Shown: positions 1 through 9,053 of the stretch, one piece after another
Numbering within the stretch: position 1 is the stretch's first letter
Layout: each line of letters starts with the position of its first letter
Assembly: GCA_029378245.1 (NCBI GenBank)
Contig: JARKIF010000418.1
Location: 1-19,918, forward strand
Source: Roridomyces roridus
Taxonomy: Eukaryota; Basidiomycota; Agaricomycetes; Agaricales; Mycenaceae
Direction of reading: 5' to 3'
DNA: 19,918 nt
Program-made: the position numbers and the translations under genes
The notes under the pieces: model-generated
The model's database searches: none
What the model saw: only the letters and a program-made list of their open reading frames with translations
Told to the model about the DNA's origin: nothing

Positions 1-1837
1 GCTCACGCTCCGCCTGGCTCTCACCTCTAATGATGCCGCCGGCCTGGACGCGAAACGACCTTCCTTTCGACGCCCGATGACAGTGGCATGTATCTGTCTG
101 TCGACGCACTGTTGAATGAATACTAGTCAAAGCCTTCGTTCCAGCCTTCTCTTCTGCAGAAACAATGGCGACGTTCAACGCATTCGCAGCCGCCAACGGC
201 CTACCCTACCGTCGTATCGCCCAACGGCGACTGGGTCGGAATCACTCTCCCAGTGTCGCATGCCAACGAGCTGTTCGACGCGCAATTCGAGGTGTTCAGC
301 CATCCGTCGATGGAGGGCACGATCACGCGCACGCTCTCCGTGTCTCTCCCCGCAGAGCTCGTCGGCCACGTCGATGTCATCCATCCCACCACCGAGTTTA
401 CGAGTCCCAACCCGCGGCTGCTACCTGCCGAGATGTAACTTTGACAAGCGCCAGGCCAAATCGTGCGACACGAGCAACCCAGCGGGCACTATCACTCCGG
501 CGTGTCTCCAGGCGCTTTATGGGATTCCCAAGGCACGGGCTACGCAGGAGTCGAATCATCTGCTCGTTACGGGGTATGTCGGTCAATACGCACAGAGGGC
601 CGACCTCAAGGTGAGAGCTTGATTGAAGTTTCAACTCTTTCTCATCTGTTGAATGCCGATAGCAATTCCTCCAACTGCTCCGCCCTGACATCCCGCCCAC
701 CACGACGTTCACTCTAACAACCCTCGACGGCGGCGTGAACCCCCAAAACGCATCTGAAGCCGGTACCGAAGCTGATCTCGATGTTCAATATACGACTGGC
801 ATTGCGACAAATGTGCCAATCGAGTTCCTCTCTGTCGGTACTCCGGATGCGTCGTTTGCCACTGACTTGTTGGATACGACGATTTTCCTGGATGGGGTGC
901 GGAGCCCGCCGAGTGCCATGACGACGTCATATGGCGACGACGAGTCTGCTTTTGGGGCCAGCGTGGCTACGTGGGTCGCGGTATTGTTATTCGGAGCACC
1001 CAGGCTGACGTTCATTCCAGGAAAATCTGCAACGGATACAAAGCACTCGGTTCGCGGGGTATCTCCGTGATCTTTGCCTCAGGCGATGTACGGTCCTTCT
1101 TCCTAAATGCACGGTAGATCTAACCAAACTCACAGGGCGGTGTCCGCGGCGGCCACGACAACTCAAGCGTCTGTGACGACAACGTTTTCATCCCCGTCTT
1201 CCCCGCCTCGTGCCCCTTCCTCACCTCCGTCGGCAGCACAATCGGCTTCGCCCCCGAAAAAGCAATCACTTCACGGCGGCGGTTTCTCCGACGTCTTCCC
1301 GTGCGTTTTATCAAGGCGCCGCCGTATCGAGCTTCCTCGCCCGGGGCATCCCGAAAGGTTTCCAGGGCGCATTCAACACGACTGGAAGAGGCTACCCCGA
1401 CGTTTCTGTTCAGGGCTGGAATTTCGAGATCGTCGCCGGGGGCGGTGTGGGCACGGTGGGCGGGACGAGCGCGTCTTCGCCCACGTTTGCGAGTGTCGTG
1501 GCGCTGATTAACGATCGGCTCGTCGCGGCGGGGAAACCCGTTCTCGGGTTTTGAATCCGTTCTTGTATGAAAAGGCAAGTGGGGCGTTTACGGATATCAC
1601 AGAGGGACATAATTCGGGCTTTGAGTGTCCCGAGTCGTCGGTGCGTGGGTTGTAGTTTGATCATTCTCGGAGACTGACTTGTGGTGGGTGATAGGTGGCT
1701 TTCGATGCGACGACGGGGTGGGATCCGCTCAGTAAGTTGGGTGCTTTATAGGAAGAGTATTGTGGCTGACATGCATTTCAGCCGGGTGGGGTACGCCAAA
1801 GTTCTCCGAATTACTCGCCGCAGCGTTTGCGGAGTAA
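1..1837 (+). CDS. Secreted S53 peptidase (sedolisin / tripeptidyl-peptidase type), 5' end cut off, frame-disrupted
   Basis: Serine-carboxyl endopeptidase or tripeptidyl-peptidase, made as a secreted proenzyme and active at acid pH. What is seen: a pro-kumamolisin-type propeptide (ETMATFNAFAAANGL, then NGDWVGITLPVSHANELFD) and the linker PNPRLLPA. The catalytic domain begins near SCDTSNPAGTITPACLQALY. The Glu/Asp pair lies in TEADLDVQYT (about 765-792), the oxyanion Asp in FASGDGGV, and the nucleophile Ser in GGTSASSP (about 1462). The calcium-site Asp is in FTDITEGHN, and the end is GWDPLSGWGTPKFSELLAA. Introns at 611-662, 971-1020, 1088-1135, 1641-1694 and 1732-1781 all restore the frame. 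The signal peptide and start lie before base 1. Frame changes are needed near 55, 124, 208, 437, 1265, 1300 and 1552, several at A or T runs, but no catalytic residue is lost. It is either a decaying copy or a gene with consensus errors. The family call is secure; activity is not. Confidence 0.9.
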
Positions 1838-1939
1838 ACATCCTGTGTTTCAACTTCATATTTCGGAATTCGGTTGTTTCAATATTATTGTATCAAAGAA
1901 GGCACTACCACAAAGTGGCGTGTTGGACAAAGCGTGCAA

Positions 1940-1956
1940 CTTCGTTCGATTCGAGG
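1940..1956 (+). repeat. Dispersed T-arm-like hairpin, single copy
   Basis: CTTCG + TTCGATT + CGAGG folds as a 5-bp stem with a 7-nt loop, the geometry of a tRNA T arm, and holds the B-box core GTTCGATTC. The flanks (AAAGCGTGCAA before, GTATGTTCC after) resemble those of the copies at 8561 and 8753. No cloverleaf is visible. Confidence 0.6.
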
Positions 1957-2116
1957 GTATGTTCCAAGGAGATTCTCCCGCGAGAAAGTACCTATCCAGA
2001 AGCAAAGCTCAACCCAGTGCCCGTTTGCCAACTTAGTGTGACCTGAGTTCAGGTGCTGAGGTGCAGTGGGGGTGTTCGTAAAACTATTAATTACCGCGCC
2101 TTCAGCAATGGTCCTC

Positions 2117-2134
2117 AACTCGGGTCGAACGAGT
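2117..2134 (-). repeat. Dispersed T-arm-like hairpin, reverse orientation
   Basis: AACTCGGGTCGAACGAGT is the reverse-oriented form of the same element (CTCG..CGAG stem around a TTCGACC loop). It lies in the same gene-free spacer as the copy at 1940. Confidence 0.5.
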
Positions 2135-2857
2135 GAAACAGGGTAAGAAGTACTTACATACCGGAAACCTGAGGCCTGAGTATATGAACAGTTATTGGTG
2201 GCCATCGGAAGCAAGTGTGAGGGTGTACCTCAGACACGGCAGACGTGCCGGTCCTGTGCCGGATCAGTCGTTTTTGCGTTTGGTGAGCCGTTTACTGCTG
2301 CGGGTTCCACCACTAGCCATGGCGAAGGCAAGGCGAAGGAAAATTTGGATTGATTGTGGTCACATGTGTTACGGAATACTTCCGCTGACGGCGTCGGGAG
2401 ACGTTCTACTCGATGTCCTGTGTACGGATAACCCTCGGATGCGACGGGATAGTAGGTTTGGATGTTTCTGCGTGGTACTGCATGCACGGTTTGAAAAAGG
2501 TCGCCCACCAGGAGCTGAGATACAGCTGAACAGTGGTGCCAGGAGACTTCGATAAAACTGCGTCCTCCTGATTTGTCTGGAGGCAAGGTAGCACTGTAGA
2601 GCACTTTATTACACTTAGGAGAGTACCCCAGTCAAATATTGGAGCCCTAGGAAATTCTATTCCACTGCTGGTGTGTAAATAGTCGAAATTGATCGCTTCC
2701 TACTTTAGAGACAATTTATGCATGAAAGCAATTCGACTTGGTGGCCTAGGCACTGTAGAATAACCGCCCGAGTCGATCGGTCCATGTCCGAAGGCGATCC
2801 GATGAGAATTGCGCTCAGAACAGCGCAATTACTGCAGGGGATCACAATCTGCTGAAA

Positions 2858-3651
2858 ATGGAAATAAACGAGGCGACGGATGTGCTGAGAGTCGATGAGG
2901 AGGTTTTTGGTGCGTTTCCTGCTGGGTTTGGAGATAATGGGGAGGAACAGGACGTTGATGGGGAGGATGTAGAGTGGATGCAGAGAGGGGCAGGAGACGG
3001 AGGGCGCCCAGCAAGCAACTCTGCCCGCAGCAACAAGACCTCGACGTCCGAGTCTAGGTCTGCCACGCAACGCCAGTGGAGCGAGCGGATCTCGTCTTCT
3101 GCATCTTCGGGATCTCCACTTGCGACCTCCTCTCCTGCACAACCTCCACCCGCTTCGTCCCTTCCCGCCTCCGGAGAGTCCCATAATCGAACCCGTCCCG
3201 TCCTTCCATATGACGCCGATTTCATGGCGATGCTCAGCCCGGAATCTGGGTCCTCGGATCCTAGTTACGCGGAATTCTTTGCGATGGGACCCAGCGCGGT
3301 GCGTCGGGCTACTCTTTATCATCCTCGTCGCTAATCTTACACTCTCAGGGCTCGCATTCGAACGAGTACGACGTGAACATACCCATCTTCCCCCAACCCC
3401 CTCCACCCCTTCGTCAGGCACAAATGGGTTTCTTCCCCGACCCGACCGCAGTGCAGCCAGACGAAATGTGGAATTTCATGCAACAGGCTCCCGGAGCGAA
3501 TGTCCGCAAGCTTCCGGTGCGGGTCTGTTTTCGGTTGGGACTTATGGCGGGTTTCCTGTACCGGCGCCGTCCTTCGATGCGTACGGTGCATATCCGTGCG
3601 TTTTCCGGGTTGCCTCCTGTCTTTCCTGTGTCTGATTCGGATTTGGGATAG
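2858..3651 (+). CDS. Hypothetical Ser/Pro-rich protein, two exons, frame-disrupted
   Basis: Family not recognised. ATG at 2858 (AAAATGG context) opens an acidic N-terminus followed by a Ser/Thr/Pro-rich stretch, then DADFMAMLSPESGSSDPSY and EFFAMGPS. An intron at 3299-3350 has a GTGCGT donor, CTAAT branch-like sequence and CAG acceptor, and joins in frame to GSHSNEYDVNIPIFPQPPPP. Later come MGFFPDP and DEMWNFMQQAP. After about 3500 the natural-looking reading changes frame (GTYGGFPVPAPSFDAYGAYP, then GLPPVFPVSDSDLG), so the 3' end is uncertain. The low-complexity, Trp/Phe-dotted C-terminus recalls the disordered ends of fungal regulators, but no DNA-binding domain is seen. The first 45 codons are the least certain part, and the true start may lie in another exon. 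Confidence 0.4.
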
Positions 3652-4155
3652 GTCCATGGCGGTACATCTGGGGACGCATGGTGGATTTACCCTCGGGTAG
3701 GTGGTCGGGTCCTGGATCGACGCGACGCGACACGGGGGGAAATAATATTCTTCGTCTCCTTCTTCTGAGGGTTCTGTTACTGCTGTAATACTAATACGTA
3801 CCTAGTATATCTCACTCTCTGGAGTCTGAACTCAATTTGTATCATCACAATCACAATACTTCGTTCTGCGTGCTGCTTCCTGCGAGGCACCCCTAGCTTT
3901 GCCCTAATGAACCTGCACAGTCTGGCTCTCGGCTGTCCTCGCTTGTGGCCTGCACAGCGAAATCAGATGTACATCTGAGATCGGGATGCAGGGAAGGGGA
4001 AGGGGTCTGGATCCGTCGCTTCTTGTTGTCAGAGACGCCGGACTGCTCGGCGGAGACAAACGGGCAATCCAGATTCACTATATCACTCGAACCCGCAAAA
4101 AAAAAAAGAATGTGGCGAAAAAGTCATTGCATTGGTCTACTGTAGGCAACACCCC

Positions 4156-4174
4156 AGCTGGAATCGAACGAGCG
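4156..4174 (-). repeat. T-arm-like hairpin, array copy 1
   Basis: AGCTGGAATCGAACGAGCG keeps the TTCGATT loop on the reverse strand; the stem is imperfect. It heads the first repeat unit. Confidence 0.5.
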
Positions 4175-4360
4175 AAGGGGTGAGAGATTCTGGGTGGGCG
4201 CCGGCGAATACTTAGACAGTGGCTTTCAATTTGACTTTGAATCCAGTGGTTGTACTTGGAAGGATGGCCAGCCCAGGAGTACCGTATAGTACTGTACTCG
4301 CCTGAAATCACCAAACCGACTGGCCCCAAAAAATGGTACCTTTTTGCCCATCAACACCCT

Positions 4361-4380
4361 GGCTCGAGTCGAACGAGCGA
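4361..4380 (-). repeat. T-arm-like hairpin, array copy 2
   Basis: GGCTCGAGTCGAACGAGCGA has a perfect CTCG/CGAG stem around a TTCGACT loop on the reverse strand. It heads the second unit. Confidence 0.6.
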
Positions 4381-4548
4381 AAGACGGTAGCTAGGAAATC
4401 GGAATTCTGGGTGCGTGAATCAAGACCGGTGAAGCGGTTCAAGTGTGACCCCAGCCCCAATCCCAAAACCAGACTGAAAATTCTGACTCGCTTGAAATCA
4501 GATGAGCCAAAAATTCGTCTCGCATCCAACTCGCATCGCGAAATGCCC

Positions 4549-4568
4549 GGCTCGGGTCAAACGAGCGA
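4549..4568 (-). repeat. T-arm-like hairpin, array copy 3
   Basis: GGCTCGGGTCAAACGAGCGA keeps the stem, with the loop changed to TTTGACC on the reverse strand, still of the TTYRANY class. It heads the third unit. Confidence 0.5.
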
Positions 4569-4773
4569 AAGAATCGTAGCGGTGTCAGTCGAGACCTGGG
4601 GCACCGTTGCCTTGAGAACGGATGGCGGCGAAGTGGTTCGAGTGAGGCTTTCTGTCAGGCATTCTCATTCGTAAGTTATCAATACGGCACCTCGGCATCA
4701 AACCTAGCCCGAGTGGAACCAGGAAAATTCCAGACCCAAAAAAGTCTCTCTCATTTTTACTCATGGACTCAGC

Positions 4774-4790
4774 GCTCGAATCGAACGAGC
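4774..4790 (-). repeat. T-arm-like hairpin, array copy 4
   Basis: GCTCGAATCGAACGAGC has a 5-bp stem and a TTCGATT loop on the reverse strand. Confidence 0.55.
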
Positions 4791-4890
4791 CACCGGCCTT
4801 AGGCCTCGTTCCAACACACCATCAGCGTGTCGAGACCTCAGTGTCAAACGATTCTAGAGACAAAAGCTGCAGTTTTCACGCATTACCCCG

Positions 4891-4909
4891 AGCTCGACTC
4901 GAACGAGGT
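4891..4909 (-). repeat. T-arm-like hairpin, array copy 5
   Basis: AGCTCGACTCGAACGAGGT has a CTCG/CGAG stem and a TTCGAGT loop on the reverse strand. It is the last copy before the gene at 5066-5808. Confidence 0.55.
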
Positions 4910-5065
4910 CAACAGGGCAAGCTACTGTCGGTGCATCGAGTTTGAGGTAGTATCGACGGGACATGCTTATTTCTGCGCTCACGAGCCACATGGACTCTGC
5001 CGTTGCGCAGTGCGGTCTCTGATCGTTACGCAGCGCCATTGATTTCTAAACAACTCAACATGGTA

Positions 5066-5808
5066 TCACTCCTTCTTCAACACCGGTACTGCTCCGCCCT
5101 CCTTGACAAGATCCTCGTTCCCAGGAAAGTACCTGCCGTTTCCCAGGCTCCACTCATAACTCGCAGTCACCCAATCCGCAATGCCCGCCTGAAGACGATA
5201 CGTCTTCAACTGATTGCGGATCTTGTGGTTCTCGCACGCTGGCAAGTCCCACATCAGGGCACAGAATTCAGCCGCCTGTTGCCGATACCACTTCTCGAGA
5301 AAGTCCATCGCACTTCTGCCAAGATATCTTCCGGGATTTCGAATGTGATGACAAACAGTCTGAAGCAACAGATGAGCCCGCCGGTCTTTCCTCGGACTCC
5401 CTCGGTGCGTGTTGCAGTGAACAGGGTTCGATGCCCGACCTTGACTAATTAATTCTGTGAAAGTCCAGTATTTTTATACGGTCACAGCACGATTTCCAAT
5501 CTCGAGCATGACCTCCATACGGAGTTCTTTCTCCCCGGTCCAAAGGGGATGATAATGATATCCTTTCACAAATGCCTTCTGCTCGGCAGGGAGAGGACTG
5601 CTTTCCACTGGTTTGACTGTGATTAACAAAGAATAGCTGTCTTTATCAAAAACTGCCCGTTTGTTTTATGGAAGTTTTTGCTGTGACTGTAGCCTCGCAG
5701 AAGCCGCAATGTCTTTGTGTCTCTGCAAAGAACAATTGGACGGAGATCGTAATCTCCCGGCTGATGGTCGGCATCAATGCTCTTTGTCCGTGGGAGATAC
5801 GACTTCAT
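5066..5808 (-). pseudogene. Unrecognised protein gene with one frame change and one in-frame stop
   Basis: Family not recognised. Reading starts at ATG 5808 with MKSYLPRTKS. At an A5 run (T5 on this strand, 5648-5652), one extra base would join HKTNGQF to FDKDSYSLLITVKP. The frame then runs through KAFVKGYHYHPLWTGEKELR to RAVTV, where a TAA (5474-5476) interrupts it. The same frame continues with KYWTFTELISQGRASNPVHC, then SAMDFLEKWYRQQAAEFC, ending at AVPVLKKE. The balanced composition on both sides of the stop argues that this was one protein of about 245 residues. A 41-nt intron (GTGACC..TTAG) could remove the stop but would leave the wrong frame downstream. The gene is divergent from the F-box gene, with only about 80 bp between the two ATGs, so they probably share a promoter region. 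Confidence 0.5.
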
Positions 5809-5889
5809 TTCCGGTGGGGCTTATCGTATCCACCTGTCTATTGGACTCGACGACTATATCTAACGCGGCTCCTTCAGGGCGGCGTCACT
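5809..5889. promoter_or_regulatory. Short divergent intergenic region
   Basis: These 81 bp separate the presumed ATG of the minus-strand gene (5808) from the ATG of the F-box gene (5890). If both starts are right, core promoters and 5' leaders of both genes must overlap here or extend into each other. No clear TATA box is seen. Confidence 0.35.
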
Positions 5890-7492
5890 ATGGCTTCCTC
5901 CTCGCTCTCCCCGCCCGGCGGATTGCCCGCCGAAATTCATTCAGCTATCCTGGAGATTTTCTTCTCCGATATTTCCCTCATTTCAATCCATCTTCCCCCA
6001 ACGCAGCATCGCAACGACCAACAGATCGATATCCCTCCATCCTCCTGTTTTCACAAGTCTGCGCACTTTGGCGGGCCATCCTGCACAGTCGACACATGGC
6101 ACATCTCTGGAAGCACTTCGTCATCAAGTTGCGCCCAGCTGGCCGAGCTACAGGGTCGACCGGCTCCGGGCTTGCTTGACCCATTGTGTCCAGCGGGCTA
6201 TGCCAACAGCACAGTCCACCGTCACATTTTCTGTTAAAGTGCGGCGCGGACTGGGCGATGCCACCGGCTTGTATGATCTTTTGCGGCCGCATGCTACTCG
6301 CATAGGGTCCCTCACGCTCGACCTGCACCACGACACCGTGGCTCGACTCAATGCGATGAACCCGTTGCCTTTTCACTCCCTGATCAAATTCAACGCGATC
6401 GTGCCTGCGAAAAATATGGAGTCGGCAGATGGAAGGGGTATCATTGCCGATGCACCGTCGTTGTCAGAGTTCTCACTAGGACATCCGCTTAGTTCGGGAT
6501 GGCATCTACGCCAAGCTCCCGTCTTTGGCCACGAGGCATGGAACCCGCCGTTTGCACAGTTGACCGTCCTCAATGTTGTGAACGCATGGATACCCCACTG
6601 GGCCCTCATCCCGATCTTGTCCTTGTCCTCCCAGGTGTGTTATTGATTGGCTCAGCGCCCGAAATGAAGTACTCATTACTTATGTACACAAAACAGCTCG
6701 TTGAATGCCGAATTTGGTTTGACGACTACGGCCGAGGCATGAGTTTGCCGCCCGTAACGTTACCGAACTTGCGCGTCCTCGACCTTACCTTCTGTGTCAT
6801 GGATCCTTTCCCTTGGAACTTCCTCATCACGCCGAACCTCCAGGATTTGACCGTCACGACATCCCCCGACGATTACATCGACTGCTGGCCTGCCCAGGCT
6901 TTCATCGACTTCCACGCGAGATCGGCGTTCAAGTTACGTCGGCTGCGTCTACGGCTGGCCCAGTTTTTCAACCAAGTAGACAAGATGATCGCAGTTCTTG
7001 AGATGTTCCCCGAGTTGGACACGTTGGAACTGCGTTGGATGACGTACGGTGGAATTCGTGTAGCTCACGACAACGCAGTTGTTCCCTTACTGCAACGGAT
7101 GGACATGCACTCTGGCAACAATCAAGTGTTGGTGCCGCAGCTGCGCACAATCCAGATCGACGAATCTCGCCGATGCGTGGATATGCTCAAGTCTCGCTGC
7201 GAGCCTGCATCGTCTTCCGTGCTGGAAACTGTGGTTCTGTACTTTCACCACGGATTGGAATGGGAATCAGGGTCGCAGTCGGAGTCGGGGGTGACGAAGA
7301 TTTCAGCGAAGATCTTGAGTATCTCAGGGAAAGAGGCATCCAGGCGTCGCGTGCTCCGATGGACTATTATGGTGGCGACACCTTTGATGATGCAGATTAC
7401 GATGGCGAATCCTCGGGCCAGTCGAGCGCACCGGATGAGGAGGAGAGGAGGAGGGAGAGGTAGACGAGGACTCGGATGCCGAGGAATTTTGA
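5890..7492 (+). CDS. F-box protein with leucine-rich repeats, frame-disrupted
   Basis: Probably the substrate-recognition subunit of an SCF ubiquitin ligase. The start MASSSLSPPGG (GTCACTATGGCT context) leads straight into an F-box: LPAEIHSAILEIFF, then after a frame change LLFSQVCALWRAILHSRH and LWKHFVIKL, the usual hydrophobic-Trp-Arg pattern. The rest is LRR-like: LYDLLRPHATRIGSLTLDL, LPNLRVLDLTFC, PNLQDLTV, FKLRRLRLRL, FPELDTLELRWM, PQLRTIQI. An intron at 6635-6696 (CAG|GTGTGT..AACAG) joins SLSSQ to LVECRIWFDD. The C-terminus is a very acidic tail, read as FSEDLEYLRERG, then DYDGESSGQSSAP and VDEDSDAEEF. Frame changes are needed near 6000-6040, 6160, 7287-7291 (a G5 run) and 7455. Proteins of this type are abundant in agaricomycete genomes; the substrate is unknown. 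Confidence 0.8.
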
Positions 7493-7626
7493 TTCAAACT
7501 GTGATCTTGTTGGAACCCATGGTGATGTCGACCGTCGTTTATACTGGTAAATCAAAGTAAGTATCGTGGTTCGAAGGTGCGAAAAAAGAACGCACAAGAT
7601 TCATTCATATTATCGCCTATACCCTA

Positions 7627-7645
7627 AACTCGACTCGAACGAGAT
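7627..7645 (-). repeat. T-arm-like hairpin, single copy downstream of the F-box gene
   Basis: AACTCGACTCGAACGAGAT matches the array cores (CTCG/CGAG stem, TTCGAGT loop on the reverse strand). It lies about 135 bp after the F-box stop. Confidence 0.55.
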
Positions 7646-7849
7646 CACCCGAATCAGATATAAAGTGAATCGTAAGGGGTCCATTGGCCCCATGGACTGG
7701 TAAGAACAAGGGGACGTGGACCCGTGGTTGTATCCGGTGAATCGCGGTGCCGACCGTGCCGGCCCAATCGATAAGTACCGGCATCTCAACGGCTCTCGGC
7801 GCCCATCATAGGGCTGTGCAACTAGCACCACTCTTTGCATCTCACCACC

Positions 7850-8525
7850 ATGGCCAGCCGCTGGCCCGTCCTCATCACCGCCAAGAGCGTTCCACTCAAG
7901 GTGCTTCAGGTCCCGGTGAAAGTATGCCAACTCACTGCGAAGCAATAGGCGCTCAATCGTGCCCTCCTTCTGATCCAAGACTTTGAATTCGGGACTACCC
8001 CGAAGACAGCCGATGGGTCCTGCTTCACTCCGAAACCTTGCCATCCTCCCAGGCTCCAGCCCTCCACCACCAAACTCCCAATAACGGAGTTTCCGCCGAA
8101 CGACTTTGCCTGCAGCAACAGTACATTGGAATCCCTCGCACAGATCAACACCTTCATCCGCGCAAACGAGGCGGCGCTGGAAGCGCTCGACATCTCCCCG
8201 TACACCTGGCTCGTCATCGACGAAAATGGATTTGCTACCGCGACCTGGCTCGTCTGCGAGCGATTCTACGACCCGACAGAGGACGAGGAGGGCAACCCTA
8301 TAGGCCACACGGACGTCTTCCGTGCTTGTCGAGCCCCGTTCGAAAAGACGTGGGGTATGACTGCAAATTTGGATATTGCGAATATGGGATTTGAGGATTA
8401 TGTGGATGAGGAGACGGGTGAGTGAGGACGGTGTTTGGACGTGGTCGTTCCCGGGCGGGGTGGAGCAGCGCGATGAGAGGGACAAGGCTTTGAAGGAGTT
8501 GAGGGACGGAGGGTATATGGATTGA
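7850..8525 (+). CDS. Unrecognised acidic protein, two exons
   Basis: Family not recognised. ATG at 7850 has an excellent context (CACCACCATGGCC). The first exon gives MASRWPVLITAKSVPLK. A 48-nt intron at 7901-7948 (GTGCTT donor, AACTCAC branch-like, AATAG acceptor) removes what would otherwise be an in-frame TAG. The frame then reads ALNRALLLIQDFEFGTTPKT, CHPPRLQPSTTKLP, LESLAQINTFIRANEAALEA, SPYTWLVIDENGFATATW, FYDPTEDEEGNPIGHTDVF and ANMGFEDYVDEETGE. A one-base frame change near 8419 continues it as DGVWTWSFPGGVEQ and KALKELRDGGYMD to a TGA at 8523-8525. The protein is about 208 residues, acidic and Trp-containing, with no signal peptide or membrane segment. A longer open frame on the opposite strand is less protein-like. 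Confidence 0.6.
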
Positions 8526-8560
8526 ATACTGGCGTGGTCAGGATCGAGTAAAGCCTGTCA

Positions 8561-8577
8561 CTTCGTTCGACTCGAGG
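8561..8577 (+). repeat. T-arm-like hairpin with a possible A-box upstream
   Basis: CTTCGTTCGACTCGAGG has a 5-bp stem and a TTCGACT loop. TGGCGTGGTCAGG (8530-8542) resembles a pol III A box and sits about 35 bp before the B-box core, slightly closer than in an ordinary tRNA. No acceptor stem or anticodon arm could be drawn. Confidence 0.55.
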
Positions 8578-8752
8578 CATGTTCTGGGGCGACAATATAC
8601 CGTTTTTTTTGCGCTTCGACATCAAGCAGTCAGTTCACCGACAGAGTATCCGCATGGAATCTCCAACATCGACTCCGATCGAGTCCGTTTACAAACTACA
8701 GAGAAAGTGTGGGTTGATACTGTCGTCTCCCACATTGGAGCAAAGGGTATCA

Positions 8753-8769
8753 CCTCGTTCGATTCGGGG
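8753..8769 (+). repeat. T-arm-like hairpin
   Basis: CCTCGTTCGATTCGGGG has a stem and a TTCGATT loop. It shares AAAG..TATCAC before and CATGTT after with the copy at 8561. Confidence 0.55.
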
Positions 8770-9053
8770 GCATGTTATCCTTCCAGACTGCGGCTTTTTT
8801 GTGTTTCAACTTTCGACCCGAAGTTCAGCAGGTCAGCCTGCTCCTAGTAATGATTCGGAACTCAGCAGCTCGGCCTGGGTGATTCCACACGAAGAATAGA
8901 TACAAAAAACCACCCTCGTCCCCGTAAATCCCATTGAAAAATACAAACACAGATACAGAAAGAACCCATCTACTAGTCGTACGAGGGAGACCCAAGGAAA
9001 AATGAAGATACACAGTTTAAGAATAAGAAATAAGAATATAGCTCGCCCACCCC

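Larger units (their letters stand above)
1838..2857. other. Spacer with two T-arm-like hairpins, no gene recognised
   Basis: This stretch separates the sedolisin stop from the next likely start. Open frames exist on both strands, but none has convincing composition, splice pattern or a recognisable domain. The only structure seen is one T-arm-like hairpin on each strand (1940-1956 and 2117-2134), described separately. Confidence 0.5.
4150..4690. repeat. Degenerate tandem repeat, about 190-215 bp unit, three visible copies
   Basis: Several landmarks recur in the same order. The T-arm-like core is at 4156, 4361 and 4549. ATTCTGGGTG is at 4187 and 4405. AAGCGGTTCAAGTGTG (4432) matches AAGTGGTTCGAGTGAG (4631). 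ACTCGCCTGAAATCA (4296) matches ACTCGCTTGAAATCA (4486). CGAACGAGCGAAAG-like sequence follows the core each time. Landmark spacings are 188-218 bp, so the copies are old and have diverged. Two further cores (4774, 4891) lie beyond the clearest units. The origin is unknown; a tRNA-related SINE or a satellite remnant are both possible. Confidence 0.55.
3740..5065. other. Gene-poor repeat spacer
   Basis: No credible coding region is seen here. It contains an A-run (4099-4109), the degenerate tandem unit at about 4150-4690, and T-arm-like hairpins at 4156, 4361, 4549, 4774 and 4891. Open frames are short and have no recognisable domain. Confidence 0.55.
8526..9053. other. Convergent intergenic spacer with two T-arm-like hairpins
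   Basis: It lies between the stop of the 7850-8525 gene and the stop of the minus-strand C2H2 gene. No gene is seen. The two hairpins at 8561 and 8753 are the only recognisable structure. Confidence 0.5.

Noticed and set aside
3351..3367. Another copy of the T-arm-like core (GGCTCGCATTCGAACGAG)
   Set aside because: It has an extra base in the loop and lies at the start of a predicted exon, so coincidence cannot be excluded.
2705..3421. Minus-strand open frame of 238 codons
   Set aside because: Arg/Gly-rich with no domain. The plus-strand reading here has a frame-preserving intron and plausible protein composition.
4150..4910. Possible CRISPR-like array because of repeated cores
   Set aside because: Cores are degenerate, spacing is irregular (65-210 bp), the intervening DNA is itself repeated, and the surrounding genome is fungal.
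7946..7948. In-frame TAG considered as readthrough or recoding
   Set aside because: A normal 48-nt intron ends exactly at this TAG and keeps the frame, which is the simpler explanation.
7610..8485. Long minus-strand open frame of 291 codons
   Set aside because: It overlaps the plus-strand gene at 7850-8525, whose composition, start context and intron are better. The minus frame is rich in Arg and Gly and shows no domain, as expected of an antisense shadow in GC-rich DNA.
8530..8590. Possible tRNA gene around the T-arm-like hairpin
   Set aside because: Only a T-arm-like hairpin and a rough A-box match are present. No acceptor stem, D arm or anticodon arm could be paired.
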